A DNA stretch of 21,980 nucleotides from Anaerolineaceae bacterium UBA6086 (GTDB lineage Bacteria > Chloroflexota > Anaerolineae > Anaerolineales > Anaerolineaceae). Below, piece after piece: positions 7,801-14,635 of the stretch. The stretch covers positions 1 through 21,980 of the forward strand of contig DIXG01000004.1 of the NCBI GenBank assembly GCA_002436005.1. Reading direction: 5' to 3'. How positions within the stretch are numbered: position 1 is the first letter of the stretch; each line of letters starts with the position of its first letter. Position numbers and translations under genes: made by a program. The notes below the pieces were generated by a model, which worked only from the letters and a program-made list of their open reading frames with translations, was not told the origin of the DNA and did no database searches.

Positions 7801-10800
7801 CCACCACACCCTGCTGGTCTGTGATCGGGCTGGCGCTGGCAACCTGAGTCGTTTTGGCGACAGCGCGATAGGGCGTGATGATGTCGAAGGTTTCTTCCAA
7901 CTGCCACTCAATGGTTTCAAAAGTCGCTTCGATCGGGATATCGGCCACCGGGATTTTGGACCAATCTGCTGTGAGAATTGAAAATTGGATGGGTGTGTTC
8001 TGTCGACCCAAGAAGGAGGAAGGTTTTACACCGATGTAGAATGATTCAGGGTGGACGAGCACAGAATCCACGCTGGTGACGGGGTAGCCACTCTCATCCG
8101 TGAGTGTCACTTCCAGGTTGATCCGATAAGGCGCACCTGGTTGGAGAATGTCGATCTCAGGCTGATCGTTTGGGATGGTGAGATGAGCCAGTCCTGTGTG
8201 GTCTGTTGCTCCCTCACCCGAAGCAATCAAGTTTCCCAATCGCGAATACCTATCCATCCCTGGCAAAAGCCATGTTGTGTTGTAAGGTCCAACGCGATAT
8301 CCGGGAAGATCAAAAGGAACTGGCTCCAAAAAGGCATTCCAGGAAATGCCTTGGTTGCCAGCTGGCAGTCCAAAGTAAAAATTCGCTTGAATTGCTGCAC
8401 TCAGATCATCGCGTACCAAGATTTCTTCTGATCCCATTTCCAGAGTCATCTCTATCTCCGGTTTGCGGTAAGCGGCGACGTTGAAATACAGGTTTGAGAT
8501 GGGTTCTTCTTCGCTGGAAAGTTCAATCCAGTAAGTGCCTGTGGGAGTACTTTCTGGCAGGTGAAATGAACCAGAACCCGTGCCAAAGCTGTTTAGAGTC
8601 AGGTTTTCAGAATAAATGGCGCTTGGCTTACCCGCCATCCCGCCGCTGCTGTAGGCTGTCACGGCCACCTGGTTCAGCCCGGCTGAAGTGGGGTTCCCAT
8701 TATCGCGGCTAAAGACCAGTGTTTTGAAATGGACACTATCCCCAGGGCGGTAGATCGGTCGATCGGTATAGAGATAGGCATCCAGTTTTGCAGGGAAAAG
8801 ATCAACCTGAATTCCCATCTCGTAAAGCGAGTCAGATTGATTCCAGGTTGAGATGGAAAATGCAAAATTATCCTGTCCTGGTTTCCCAACCACAGCATAA
8901 AAGCTGGTGTAAAAATCTTCCATTGGGACATAACTGCCCAGGAACAGTCCCTCTGAGTCCGTTTGTCCTGAGATGAGGTTATCTCCCAGGGTGTTGTAAA
9001 CCCGGACAGGTGTGTTTTCCAGGGGGCTGTAATCCCCCAGTCGCACAGCCCAAACAAATGCCTGCTCAGGCGTTATCTTCATGACAAGGTTGTTATCACT
9101 GACGATGAGATACAGTTTTTCCACATAGGTCGGGTTGGAAACAGATACCTCTGGAGAGGAAACACCCAGAAAATATATTCCTGGTGAGAGTGGGTTGCCC
9201 TGATAAGCAATTGGGATGCGAACAATTTCACTGACGTTTCTTTCCAGGTCAACATTTTGGATTGTTTTCTCCAATGTCTCTGGAAGAAACATTTGGCGAT
9301 AGTTGTAATTGTCAGGGTGGAGCAACGTAATCAAATCCGTTATGCTGATGGGGGCAAGTTCCAGATGAACGCTGTTGATGTTGGTTGCCTGCAGCACGAT
9401 TTCAGATTGTGAGGCGGGTAGGAACAGTATATTATAAGCTGTGGGCGGGGTTGCGATCGTCAATGAGGGTTCAGCCGGGGGAGTGTAGAAGGATAGCGAA
9501 AGGGAGTCTTCCAGTGAGCCACCCCACAGGTCTTTTAAATCCTGATCCAGCCCCACAGTGTAGTATTCTTCGGGCTTGAAGTAGCCAGAGAGGTCGACCG
9601 TAGTATTGTCATTGGTGAGATAGATGCTCTTCTGTGTGATTTCCGGACTGATGCTGACAAGATCGCGCAAATTTTCCGCCTTGACAGGGGTTGTAAAGTG
9701 GAATTTGTAGGTTCCAAATTGCCCGTAGTGCAAGGAAAGCTCTGGGAGCCTGGTGCTGTCCAGTGAAAAGTCTGGGTAAGTCACGCGTTCGGTGGTTGTC
9801 GTGGCAGTGATTGGCAGTCCACCCACCGATTCTGCCCCAGCCTCCAGCTGAATCCTGTAGGTTGTGCTGCGGTTGAGCAGTGGGTTGGGTGTGAATTTGA
9901 AGGACTTATTGTTCTGATCCCATTCAAAGGCGCCGTCTACAGGGGTTCCATCTGAAGCGTTGATGGAGAAATGATCCTCCACGCTCTCTGGATCCATGCG
10001 AATATTGAAAGTCATCTCGATAGGGCCATCCAGGCTTAACTGATCGCCTGGAAGGGGAAGAATGCTGAGAACAGCGGGTTGAGTGGTGACAAAGTCAAAC
10101 TGGAATGGTTGGGCTTCATCAAGGGCGGCGCCTGAAACAGCCTGTAATTCAGAGTTGAGGATGATGCTGTATATGGTCCCGCTATCCATGGAGGTTTCTG
10201 GTTTGAAGGTGTAGGTGCTGGTGTTCAGCCATTCGCCTGTGCCGGGCACTTCGGGCGAGAGGGAAAAGGCAGGCTTGGCTGAGGACTCTATCCCGAGTGC
10301 CACAACAGGTTGATTGAAGGCAACAAAGATGACGCTTTCCGGATCCACGTCCTGGGTGCCATCTGCGGGCATGGTTTGCACCACTTTGAGGGACTCGGCT
10401 GTGTGAAAGTCCACCTCAATTGGGCTTTGCAGGCTTTGTTTATTGGCTGCCTGGGCGCTGGTGTTGAGCGCCATATGCAGTGTGGTGCCAGGTGCAAGTG
10501 CTTGATCGGGGGTGAAGGTGAGGATTTGATCATTTTCCCAGCTGAAGCGTCCGCTGGTGTTTGGATTGAAATGGAGCGCAGCTTCAACGGAGTGGATATC
10601 CATCGGCTGGTTGAAATACAGCGAAATAGGTTGCTGTAGAGCAATCTCGCTGCCCGGCAGTGGATCAATTTCCACCAGAGCAGGCGGTAAATCCGTTTGA
10701 GGCGCAGCCGAAATCTGTTGGGCTTCTTCGTTTGGGGTTTGGCGTAATTCAGGGGGTGTTTTGTCTGCTGACTTCTGCCAGGGCAACTGGCACCCGGCAA

Positions 10801-10882
10801 GAAGACCTGAAAACAGGGTGAAGATCAGAAGAATCAAACCCAAACGACGAGGGAAATTCCAATTACTTGAGTTTTTCACCAT
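4892..10882 (-). CDS. Alpha-2-macroglobulin-like lipoprotein without thioester motif
   Basis: This 1996-residue envelope protein starts with a lipoprotein signal peptide: hydrophobic residues 14-29, lipobox 'LLAGC', lipidated Cys31. About four bacterial Ig-like (Big_5/SbsA type) domains follow (roughly residues 65-370). Next come macroglobulin domains with the hallmark 'RPIYRPGDSVHFK' near residue 710 and a Gly/Glu-rich stretch before the 'REDFPDTAYW' segment near 1268 (ANA-like block, after the expected bait region). A helical domain with 'LDGGWSWW' corresponds to the thioester domain. Where thioester members have PYGCxEQ, this protein has Pro1491-Tyr-Glu-Asp-Thr-Ile-Thr, so Cys, Glu and Gln are all replaced. 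It cannot trap proteases covalently and resembles the thioester-less class (YfaS/MagD). AGGAGG is only two bases from the ATG but five from the GTG at 10879, so GTG may be the real start. No pbpC gene is adjacent. A role in envelope protection from proteases is inferred. Confidence 0.9.
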   Translation of the reverse strand: MVKNSSNWNFPRRLGLILLIFTLFSGLLAGCQLPWQKSADKTPPELRQTPNEEAQQISAAPQTDLPPALVEIDPLPGSEIALQQPISLYFNQPMDIHSVEAALHFNPNTSGRFSWENDQILTFTPDQALAPGTTLHMALNTSAQAANKQSLQSPIEVDFHTAESLKVVQTMPADGTQDVDPESVIFVAFNQPVVALGIESSAKPAFSLSPEVPGTGEWLNTSTYTFKPETSMDSGTIYSIILNSELQAVSGAALDEAQPFQFDFVTTQPAVLSILPLPGDQLSLDGPIEMTFNIRMDPESVEDHFSINASDGTPVDGAFEWDQNNKSFKFTPNPLLNRSTTYRIQLEAGAESVGGLPITATTTTERVTYPDFSLDSTRLPELSLHYGQFGTYKFHFTTPVKAENLRDLVSISPEITQKSIYLTNDNTTVDLSGYFKPEEYYTVGLDQDLKDLWGGSLEDSLSLSFYTPPAEPSLTIATPPTAYNILFLPASQSEIVLQATNINSVHLELAPISITDLITLLHPDNYNYRQMFLPETLEKTIQNVDLERNVSEIVRIPIAYQGNPLSPGIYFLGVSSPEVSVSNPTYVEKLYLIVSDNNLVMKITPEQAFVWAVRLGDYSPLENTPVRVYNTLGDNLISGQTDSEGLFLGSYVPMEDFYTSFYAVVGKPGQDNFAFSISTWNQSDSLYEMGIQVDLFPAKLDAYLYTDRPIYRPGDSVHFKTLVFSRDNGNPTSAGLNQVAVTAYSSGGMAGKPSAIYSENLTLNSFGTGSGSFHLPESTPTGTYWIELSSEEEPISNLYFNVAAYRKPEIEMTLEMGSEEILVRDDLSAAIQANFYFGLPAGNQGISWNAFLEPVPFDLPGYRVGPYNTTWLLPGMDRYSRLGNLIASGEGATDHTGLAHLTIPNDQPEIDILQPGAPYRINLEVTLTDESGYPVTSVDSVLVHPESFYIGVKPSSFLGRQNTPIQFSILTADWSKIPVADIPIEATFETIEWQLEETFDIITPYRAVAKTTQVASASPITDQQGVVELEFTPPNPGTYQLTLQSGKAITQVVLWVSGESSAIWPHQPQNQLQLTADTDNYQPGQIAQIFIPNPFPEGAKAMITVERGKVMETQILEISGSGTMFSLPITPESIPNIYFTAILLGKDADGRPDYRQGLLHLPVLPLSKTLDVQLEIVPTKTQPGKTVSATLLIQDQRGNPVQGEFSVAVVDKALLALIESNSPSIIDALYHQQPLSVQTSLSLKTYASQMALSNLDLGMGGGEAEPEINLREDFPDTAYWQAEVVTGADGTAQLSIPLPDSLTTWVVDVRGLTSDYLVGQAEAEIVTQKDLMIRPVTPRFLVNGDHVEIAAVVHNNTSEPLDVDVSLFATGFNLRDETQKTQSVRIESGNETLATWMGNVDSTQPVELVFQAVSGFLSDASTPTWGNLPILNYLMPQTFSTSGQLFDEGQRLEVVSLPLTIVPSSGHITLELTPSLTAMLLESLQALENEPYEDTITILSRLLANLNTYQALSKLDIESPELAENLTFLVNEGIRLLLDAQSLDGGWSWWAEGNHTNGTSDPFITAYVLFGLDQALQAELDVDDVSLERAVDFLLFQLQDPAEIGLNWQLDQLAFQLFVLGNRNSGVDSHLESLYIRRTDLSPWALSLLALTIQETSGTNDRIRTLLSDIEAIATRSSTGVHWESEQAMWMQPGTPVYNTAVVLYALAQLDPASTSLPLALQYLIAHRNASGIWGSPFETTWSLMAMIKALQGTGDYQADYTFQASLNEIVVAEGESGGTTPLASITTITPIDQLRQVSPNALLIERSPGPGTLYYRADLFAYQPAANAKAINRGINLQKDFYLAGSGCPGSEDCVSIDAITLGTGALPHRITVAINIVSAQDLYHFMLEDFIPAGTEVINQALRTTQTYPEEPLPPFDPRQPFADGWGWWYFNDPQIYDDHLLWTADFLPAGSYTLTYELLPIQRGVFQVLPAHAWQFFYPEVMGTSTGKTLTIN

Positions 10883-10980
10883 TACCTCCTCAATCCTGAC
10901 CCCATTGAACCATTGCAGGTATCTGATTTGGAGCCAAGTTCCTCATCCGGAGAAGTGACATATGGATGTGGATTAACCCT

Positions 10981-10986
10981 ATTATA
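10981..10986 (-). promoter_or_regulatory. Likely -10 box for the alpha-2-macroglobulin gene
   Basis: A perfect TATAAT on the minus strand lies between the HAD gene and the alpha-2-macroglobulin gene, giving a leader of about 90 bases. No convincing -35 is visible. The large gene could also be read through from the HAD gene. The 153-base gap 10883-11035 otherwise shows only the Shine-Dalgarno AGGAGG at 10885-10890. Confidence 0.4.
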
Positions 10987-11035
10987 TGGTAGATTGTTCT
11001 GGAAAAGTGAGCCCGATTTGCTTTGGCCCTCGGGA

Positions 11036-11689
11036 TCAGTCTGACAGTGAGATGACCTTCGCAAGGGGAGTGGTAAAGTCTGCAAGGATGACATCTGCCA
11101 TTGATAGTTCTGATGCAGGGTGGGAGGTGGCAACCGCAATGCAGCGCATACCCGCATTTTTAGCCGCCATGATACCGGGTAAAGAGTCCTCGATCACCCA
11201 GCAGTGATCTGGTGCACGCTGGACGATTTGTGCTGCAGCGAGAAAGATATCTGGCTCAGGTTTTGCAGGCATATCCTCACCGGAAATGAGGTGGTCGAAG
11301 AAGGAAATTAAGCCGAACTCTGCCAGCAAGGTTTCAATATTGACCATAGGTGCCGAAGATGCTACGACCTGGGGAATGTGGGCGTTTCTGGCTGTGGTGA
11401 GCCATGATTGGACACCTGGAACCAGGCTGGCGCTTTCCGCAGCAATTTGACGAAACACACACTCTTTGGTCTCAACGATTGTATCGTAGAGGTCCGGCTC
11501 CGGTTCAAAGCCCAGGAACAACGGGACATTTGCACGGTTGTTGCGCCCAAAATTTGCGTTATAAATCTGGCGATCAAGCGTATACCCATGCATCTGAAGG
11601 GCGTGCTGCCAGGAAATGAAGTGCGTCTCTTTGGAGTCAAACAGTGTGCCGTCCATGTCCCAAAGGAATGCGGGTGTCATTTCAATCAA
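11036..11689 (-). CDS. HAD hydrolase, beta-phosphoglucomutase-like
   Basis: This is a 217-residue soluble HAD-superfamily phosphatase or phosphomutase. Motif I is 'DMDGTLFDS' with nucleophile Asp11 and Asp13 from the chosen start. A helical C1 cap follows. Motif II is Ser-Ser in 'VVASSAP', motif III is the Lys in 'AKPEPDIF', and motif IV is 'EDSLPGIMAAKNAGM'. The order and cap type match the beta-phosphoglucomutase / sugar-phosphate phosphatase subfamily; the substrate cannot be read from sequence. I choose the TTG at 11689 because GGAGG (11696-11700) lies six bases upstream. The ATG at 11680 would be 15 bases from that site, and a longer frame to 11716 would overlap the promoter -10. The protein loses only three residues if ATG is used. 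It is transcribed divergently from the 11842 operon. Confidence 0.88.
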   Translation of the reverse strand: MIEMTPAFLWDMDGTLFDSKETHFISWQHALQMHGYTLDRQIYNANFGRNNRANVPLFLGFEPEPDLYDTIVETKECVFRQIAAESASLVPGVQSWLTTARNAHIPQVVASSAPMVNIETLLAEFGLISFFDHLISGEDMPAKPEPDIFLAAAQIVQRAPDHCWVIEDSLPGIMAAKNAGMRCIAVATSHPASELSMADVILADFTTPLAKVISLSD

Positions 11690-11714
11690 GTGCTGCCTCC
11701 TTTTCCGAACCCTC

Positions 11715-11720
11715 ATTATA
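11715..11720 (-). promoter_or_regulatory. Likely -10 box for the HAD hydrolase gene
   Basis: TATAAT on the minus strand sits about 15 bases upstream of the GGAGG ribosome site, giving a short leader of about 20 bases. The -35 region is poor and overlaps an inverted repeat at 11733-11754. Confidence 0.5.
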
Positions 11721-11732
11721 CTGCCAGTGCGG

Positions 11733-11754
11733 ACCCAGATACGCCATTCTGGGT
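11733..11754. promoter_or_regulatory. Inverted repeat, possible operator in divergent promoter region
   Basis: ACCCAGA at 11733-11739 and its exact complement TCTGGGT at 11748-11754 are separated by 8 bases. The repeat falls around -26 to -47 relative to the predicted HAD transcription start, and about 60-80 bases upstream of the predicted start of the opposite operon. This geometry fits a dimeric repressor site, but no regulator gene is next to it. Confidence 0.3.
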
Positions 11755-11798
11755 TAGATTAACCGCATAGAAGTGCTCAGACTGGTTTTGTTGGTCTA

Positions 11799-11807
11799 TG
11801 GTATACT
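11799..11807 (+). promoter_or_regulatory. Extended -10 promoter of the 11842 operon
   Basis: TGGTATACT is an extended -10 element. It would start transcription near 11814, leaving a leader of about 28 bases that contains the AAGGAA Shine-Dalgarno site (about 11829-11834), seven bases before ATG 11842. No -35 is evident, as is common for extended -10 promoters. Confidence 0.5.
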
Positions 11808-11841
11808 CTCGGCTGATTTTAATACAAAAAGGAATTTTCTA

Positions 11842-12768
11842 ATGAAAAGAGCAGTCAGTATTAGTATTGGTTCATCCATCAGGGACAAGTCCGTTTCTGT
11901 GAACTTGCTTGGCGAAGAGGTTCTTATTGAGCGGATTGGCACAAATGGAGACATGAAAGCAGCCAGGCAGCTTTTCCGTGAATTGGACGGCAAAGTGGAT
12001 GCGTTTGGCGTTGGTGGAACAGACCTGGGTCTGTTTGTAGACGATAAGTGGTACCAACTTCATTCTGTCGCATCCCTGGTTAAAGATGTACGGGTAACGC
12101 CTGTGGCGGATGGCTGTGGGCTCAAGAATACGCTGGAAGCCACATCCGCCAGCGTTCTTGACGCGGAAATTGACGACTATCTGGACCAGGTCGGCAGACG
12201 TGCCCTGGTGATGACGGCTGTCGATCGGTACGGCTTGCTGCGCTCATTTGTGGATGCACACTATGAATGTATCTTTGGCGATGCCTTATTTTCTTTGGGC
12301 GTGCGCCTGCCTTTCCACTCGGAACGGAGCGTAAAAACCTTTGCGGCTGCATTGATCCCGCTTGTCAGCCGATTGCCTTTCAAATGGGTTTACCCGGTTG
12401 GTGAAAAGCAATTGGAGCGCAAACCCAAATATGGCTGGGCTTTTGATTGGGCAACTGTCATCGCTGGTGACTGCCATTACATCACACGTTATATGCCCGA
12501 CCAGCTGGCAGGGAAAGTCGTGGTGACCAACACTACCACACCTGCTGATATGGCTCTTTTCAGACAGGCTGGCGTGAAATATGTGATGACCACCACGCCG
12601 GTCTATGATGGGCGATCCTTTGGAACGAATATGATGGAAGCGGGGATGCTTGCTGCCAGCGGTTACCGCGATAAAGTGGATTATCGAAATTACACCGTTT
12701 ATTTTAAGTTGATGAGCGATCTGATTGCCGCAGCCGGATTGAAGCCGAATTTACAGGAATTATATTAA
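11842..12768 (+). CDS. Conserved protein of unknown function, operon leader
   Basis: This 308-residue soluble protein belongs to a conserved family I recognise only loosely; I recall relatives carrying the label 'quinate 5-dehydrogenase', which I do not trust. Visible blocks are an N-terminal 'SISIGSSIRDKSVSVNLLGE', a glycine motif 'DAFGVGGTDLGL' (about residues 53-64), 'DGCGLKNTLE' (about 91-100), 'YGWAFDWATVIAGDCHYI' (about 197-214) and 'VVVTNTTTPADMALFRQAG'. There is no transmembrane segment or signal peptide. The glycine-rich motifs could bind a nucleotide or phosphate, but that is a guess. The start at 11842 is preferred over the longer frame from 11773 because it follows a promoter and an AAGGAA ribosome site, and the upstream extension overlaps the promoter. 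Its stop overlaps the next start by one base (TAATG), so its role is probably linked to the nucleotidyltransferase and PAP2 phosphatase downstream. Confidence 0.8.
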   Translation: MKRAVSISIGSSIRDKSVSVNLLGEEVLIERIGTNGDMKAARQLFRELDGKVDAFGVGGTDLGLFVDDKWYQLHSVASLVKDVRVTPVADGCGLKNTLEATSASVLDAEIDDYLDQVGRRALVMTAVDRYGLLRSFVDAHYECIFGDALFSLGVRLPFHSERSVKTFAAALIPLVSRLPFKWVYPVGEKQLERKPKYGWAFDWATVIAGDCHYITRYMPDQLAGKVVVTNTTTPADMALFRQAGVKYVMTTTPVYDGRSFGTNMMEAGMLAASGYRDKVDYRNYTVYFKLMSDLIAAAGLKPNLQELY

Positions 12769-13547
12769 TGAGAATGGATGTGTTATTGCTTGCAGGCGGC
12801 ATTGTGACGCCTGAGGATCCATTATATGACCTATGCCCTGAGGGACGCCGGAGCCTGATTGAGATTCACGGTAAGCCAATGGCGCAGTGGGTGATTGACG
12901 GGCTGGTCGGGTCTGACTCGGTAGGTGACATCTATATTGTTGGGCTGACTGAAGAGAACGCGCTGCAATCTGAGAAGCCGCTACACTACCTGCCGGATTC
13001 GGGCAGTTTGTTTGACAATATTCGTTCGGGGGTTCTGCAAGCCACAGGCGACCACCCACAGCGAACAAAAGTCCTGCTGGCATCAGCTGATATTCCTGCG
13101 GTGACACCTGAAATGGTGGATTGGCTGGCTGATCAGATCGCAGCTGATCCCACCGGGCAGGTGTATTACAACGTTGTTACAAGAGAAGTGATGGAAAAGC
13201 GGTTTGCTGAATCGAATCGATCCTATGTCTATCTCAAGGATGTGGCTGTGTGCGGGGGCGATCTGAATGCAGCAGATGTCAGCTTGTTCACACATGAACA
13301 ACCCCTGTGGAACGCGTTGACCGAAGCCAGAAAAAATCCGCTCAAACAGGTTCGCCTTCTGGGAGTCGGCAGCCTGATTCTAATTGGGCTGCGTTTGCTC
13401 ACACTGGATAGCGCAGTAAAGCGAGTGTGTCAAAAGTTATCCATTGAGGGACGGGCGTTGGTCTGTCCATATGCCGAAATGGCGATGGATGCGGATAAAC
13501 CGCATCAGTTGGAGATCCTCAGGCAAGACCTGGAGCCTAAGCTGTGA
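12768..13547 (+). CDS. MobA-like NTP transferase (nucleotidyltransferase)
   Basis: This 259-residue protein is a GT-A-fold nucleotidyltransferase of the MobA/IspD/GlmU-like type. The nucleotide-binding signature is 'DVLLLAGG' at residues 4-11, followed by 'GRRSLIEIHGKPMAQWV' and 'LLASADIPAVTPEM' near residues 104-117. The Asp of 'SADIP' is the expected metal ligand. The C-terminus 'MDADKPHQLEILRQDL' resembles the closing motif of sugar- or alcohol-phosphate nucleotidyltransferases. The usual Lys of the K-x-L-x-x-I-x-GKPM motif is Arg here. A hydrophobic stretch around residues 200-213 is probably buried, not a membrane helix. It likely activates a phosphorylated small molecule as an NDP derivative; the substrate is unknown. 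It overlaps the preceding gene by one base and the next gene by four (GTGA), so translation is coupled. Confidence 0.82.
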   Translation: MRMDVLLLAGGIVTPEDPLYDLCPEGRRSLIEIHGKPMAQWVIDGLVGSDSVGDIYIVGLTEENALQSEKPLHYLPDSGSLFDNIRSGVLQATGDHPQRTKVLLASADIPAVTPEMVDWLADQIAADPTGQVYYNVVTREVMEKRFAESNRSYVYLKDVAVCGGDLNAADVSLFTHEQPLWNALTEARKNPLKQVRLLGVGSLILIGLRLLTLDSAVKRVCQKLSIEGRALVCPYAEMAMDADKPHQLEILRQDLEPKL

Positions 13548-14095
13548 AACTGCGGCTCAAGCGGATCCTGAGAACGGATGCCAATTGCTCACGGGCGTTG
13601 TTAGTGCCTGAAGAAAAGCGTTTGTTGTCCTTGCTCTTAAAAATCTTTGCGCACTCTGGAGATTCCTGGTTCTGGCTGGCTGGTTTGTTCCTGGTTTGGC
13701 TGTTTGGGGCTGATGAATGGCGCGAACGAGCGCTTTTTCTCGGTGTGGGGCTGGTCATCATGGCAGTCGCTGTGATCTTTTTGAAGTTTTCCATTCGCCG
13801 CAAGCGGCCTGATGGAGAATGGGGCCAGATTTACCGGATCACTGATCCGCATTCCTTTCCCTCTGGCCATGCCGCCCGCTCTGCCGCGCTGGCTGTGATG
13901 GGGCTGGCAATTGGACCGCCCTGGTTTGGGGCTGCGCTGGCACTTTGGGCGCCGTGGGTGGGGCTTTCACGGGTGGCGCTGGGGGTTCACTATCTCTCGG
14001 ATGTCGTTGTGGGGTGGCTGGTCGGCGCGCTGATGGGCTTGCTTGCCGTGGCTCTTCAACCGCTTGCGCTGCGGATATTTTCTTTCCTGTTGTAA
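13544..14095 (+). CDS. PAP2 family membrane phosphatase
   Basis: This 183-residue membrane protein removes phosphate from lipid phosphates or pyrophosphates, or from similar substrates. All three acid-phosphatase signatures are intact: Lys81-x6-Arg88-Pro89 in 'KFSIRRKRP', 'PSGH' at 106-109 with catalytic His109, and Ser142-Arg143-x5-His149-x3-Asp153. Hydrophobic segments lie near residues 43-57, 63-80, 111-125, 125-140 and 155-178. The length is typical for the family. The GTG start overlaps the upstream stop by four bases, which settles the choice. Its pairing with a nucleotidyltransferase is the arrangement seen where a headgroup or polyprenyl carrier is activated and then dephosphorylated, but the pathway is not identifiable here. 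Confidence 0.9.
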   Translation: MKLRLKRILRTDANCSRALLVPEEKRLLSLLLKIFAHSGDSWFWLAGLFLVWLFGADEWRERALFLGVGLVIMAVAVIFLKFSIRRKRPDGEWGQIYRITDPHSFPSGHAARSAALAVMGLAIGPPWFGAALALWAPWVGLSRVALGVHYLSDVVVGWLVGALMGLLAVALQPLALRIFSFLL

Positions 14096-14156
14096 ACGTG
14101 GGCTGGTTCTAATCCTTTTTCCCTGTATTTAATTCAATCAGACGCTGGTATTGCCA

Positions 14157-14582
14157 TTAGGCTTCTGCTGCAACTGCCGATTCAGCCTTATCCGGCTCAG
14201 CAGCGCGATGGACTGCCTGCTGCGCGTAATTTGTCGCAGCCAGGGCATGGGCTGGCACGTGGGCTGTGGCAACTGCCTGACCGGCAGCGCGAGCTGCAGA
14301 GCGGGCGGGTGAATCAACTTCGATTTCGCGCGCTGCCGCGTGGGAATTCAGAGATGCTGTGCGAATCACTGACATTGAAAACTTACCGGTGTCGATCCAG
14401 TTTTGCAATGTTTCCAGCGCCTGTTGAGGGCGGTTGTCTTCTGGATAGTCCTGTGTAAAAATGGGTAGAACTCTTTCCACGCATTCAATTGACCAAAGCG
14501 CAAGGATGCGTTTGTTGCTGGATTGGACCAGCGCTGAAAGGGCTTGGTCTTTTCGATTCAAGGAAAATCTCGGTTTTTTCAT
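14157..14582 (-). CDS. Putative immunity protein, Imm-5-like
   Basis: This 141-residue protein is all-helical in appearance. Its N-terminal half is 'LWSIECVERVLPIFTQDYPEDNRPQQALETLQNWIDTGK', which I recognise as the signature of the Imm-5-like 'putative immunity protein' family (W/ECxxRVLPLFE...YPxDxRPxxAIExxxxW). The C-terminal half is Ala-rich: 'SARAAGQAVATAHVPAHALAATNYA', also typical. It has no signal peptide or membrane segment and is presumed cytoplasmic. Immunity proteins of this group are inferred to neutralise polymorphic toxins, but no toxin gene is next to it. It starts 54 bases after the Elp3 stop on the same strand and is probably in the same transcript. GGA about six bases before ATG 14582 is a weak ribosome site. 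Family assignment is from memory of the motif, with moderate certainty. Confidence 0.7.
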   Translation of the reverse strand: MKKPRFSLNRKDQALSALVQSSNKRILALWSIECVERVLPIFTQDYPEDNRPQQALETLQNWIDTGKFSMSVIRTASLNSHAAAREIEVDSPARSAARAAGQAVATAHVPAHALAATNYAQQAVHRAAEPDKAESAVAAEA

Positions 14583-14635
14583 TGGTTTTCCGGCATAAGC
14601 GAGGTTAGCCTGAATGGAACGGCAATGTGAAGAAA

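Noticed and set aside
10288..10800. 170-codon alternative frame antiparallel-shifted inside the A2M gene
   Set aside because: It lies wholly inside A2M coding sequence on the same strand, has low-complexity Lys/Ser-rich content and no ribosome site; a shadow frame.
11773..11841. N-terminal extension of the 11842 gene from GTG 11773
   Set aside because: The extension overlaps an extended -10 box, has no ribosome site, and the ATG at 11842 has AAGGAA seven bases upstream.
11842..12768. Calling this gene quinate 5-dehydrogenase
   Set aside because: I recall the label on relatives, but I see no shikimate/quinate dehydrogenase catalytic or NAD-binding motifs in the expected order, so I leave function open.
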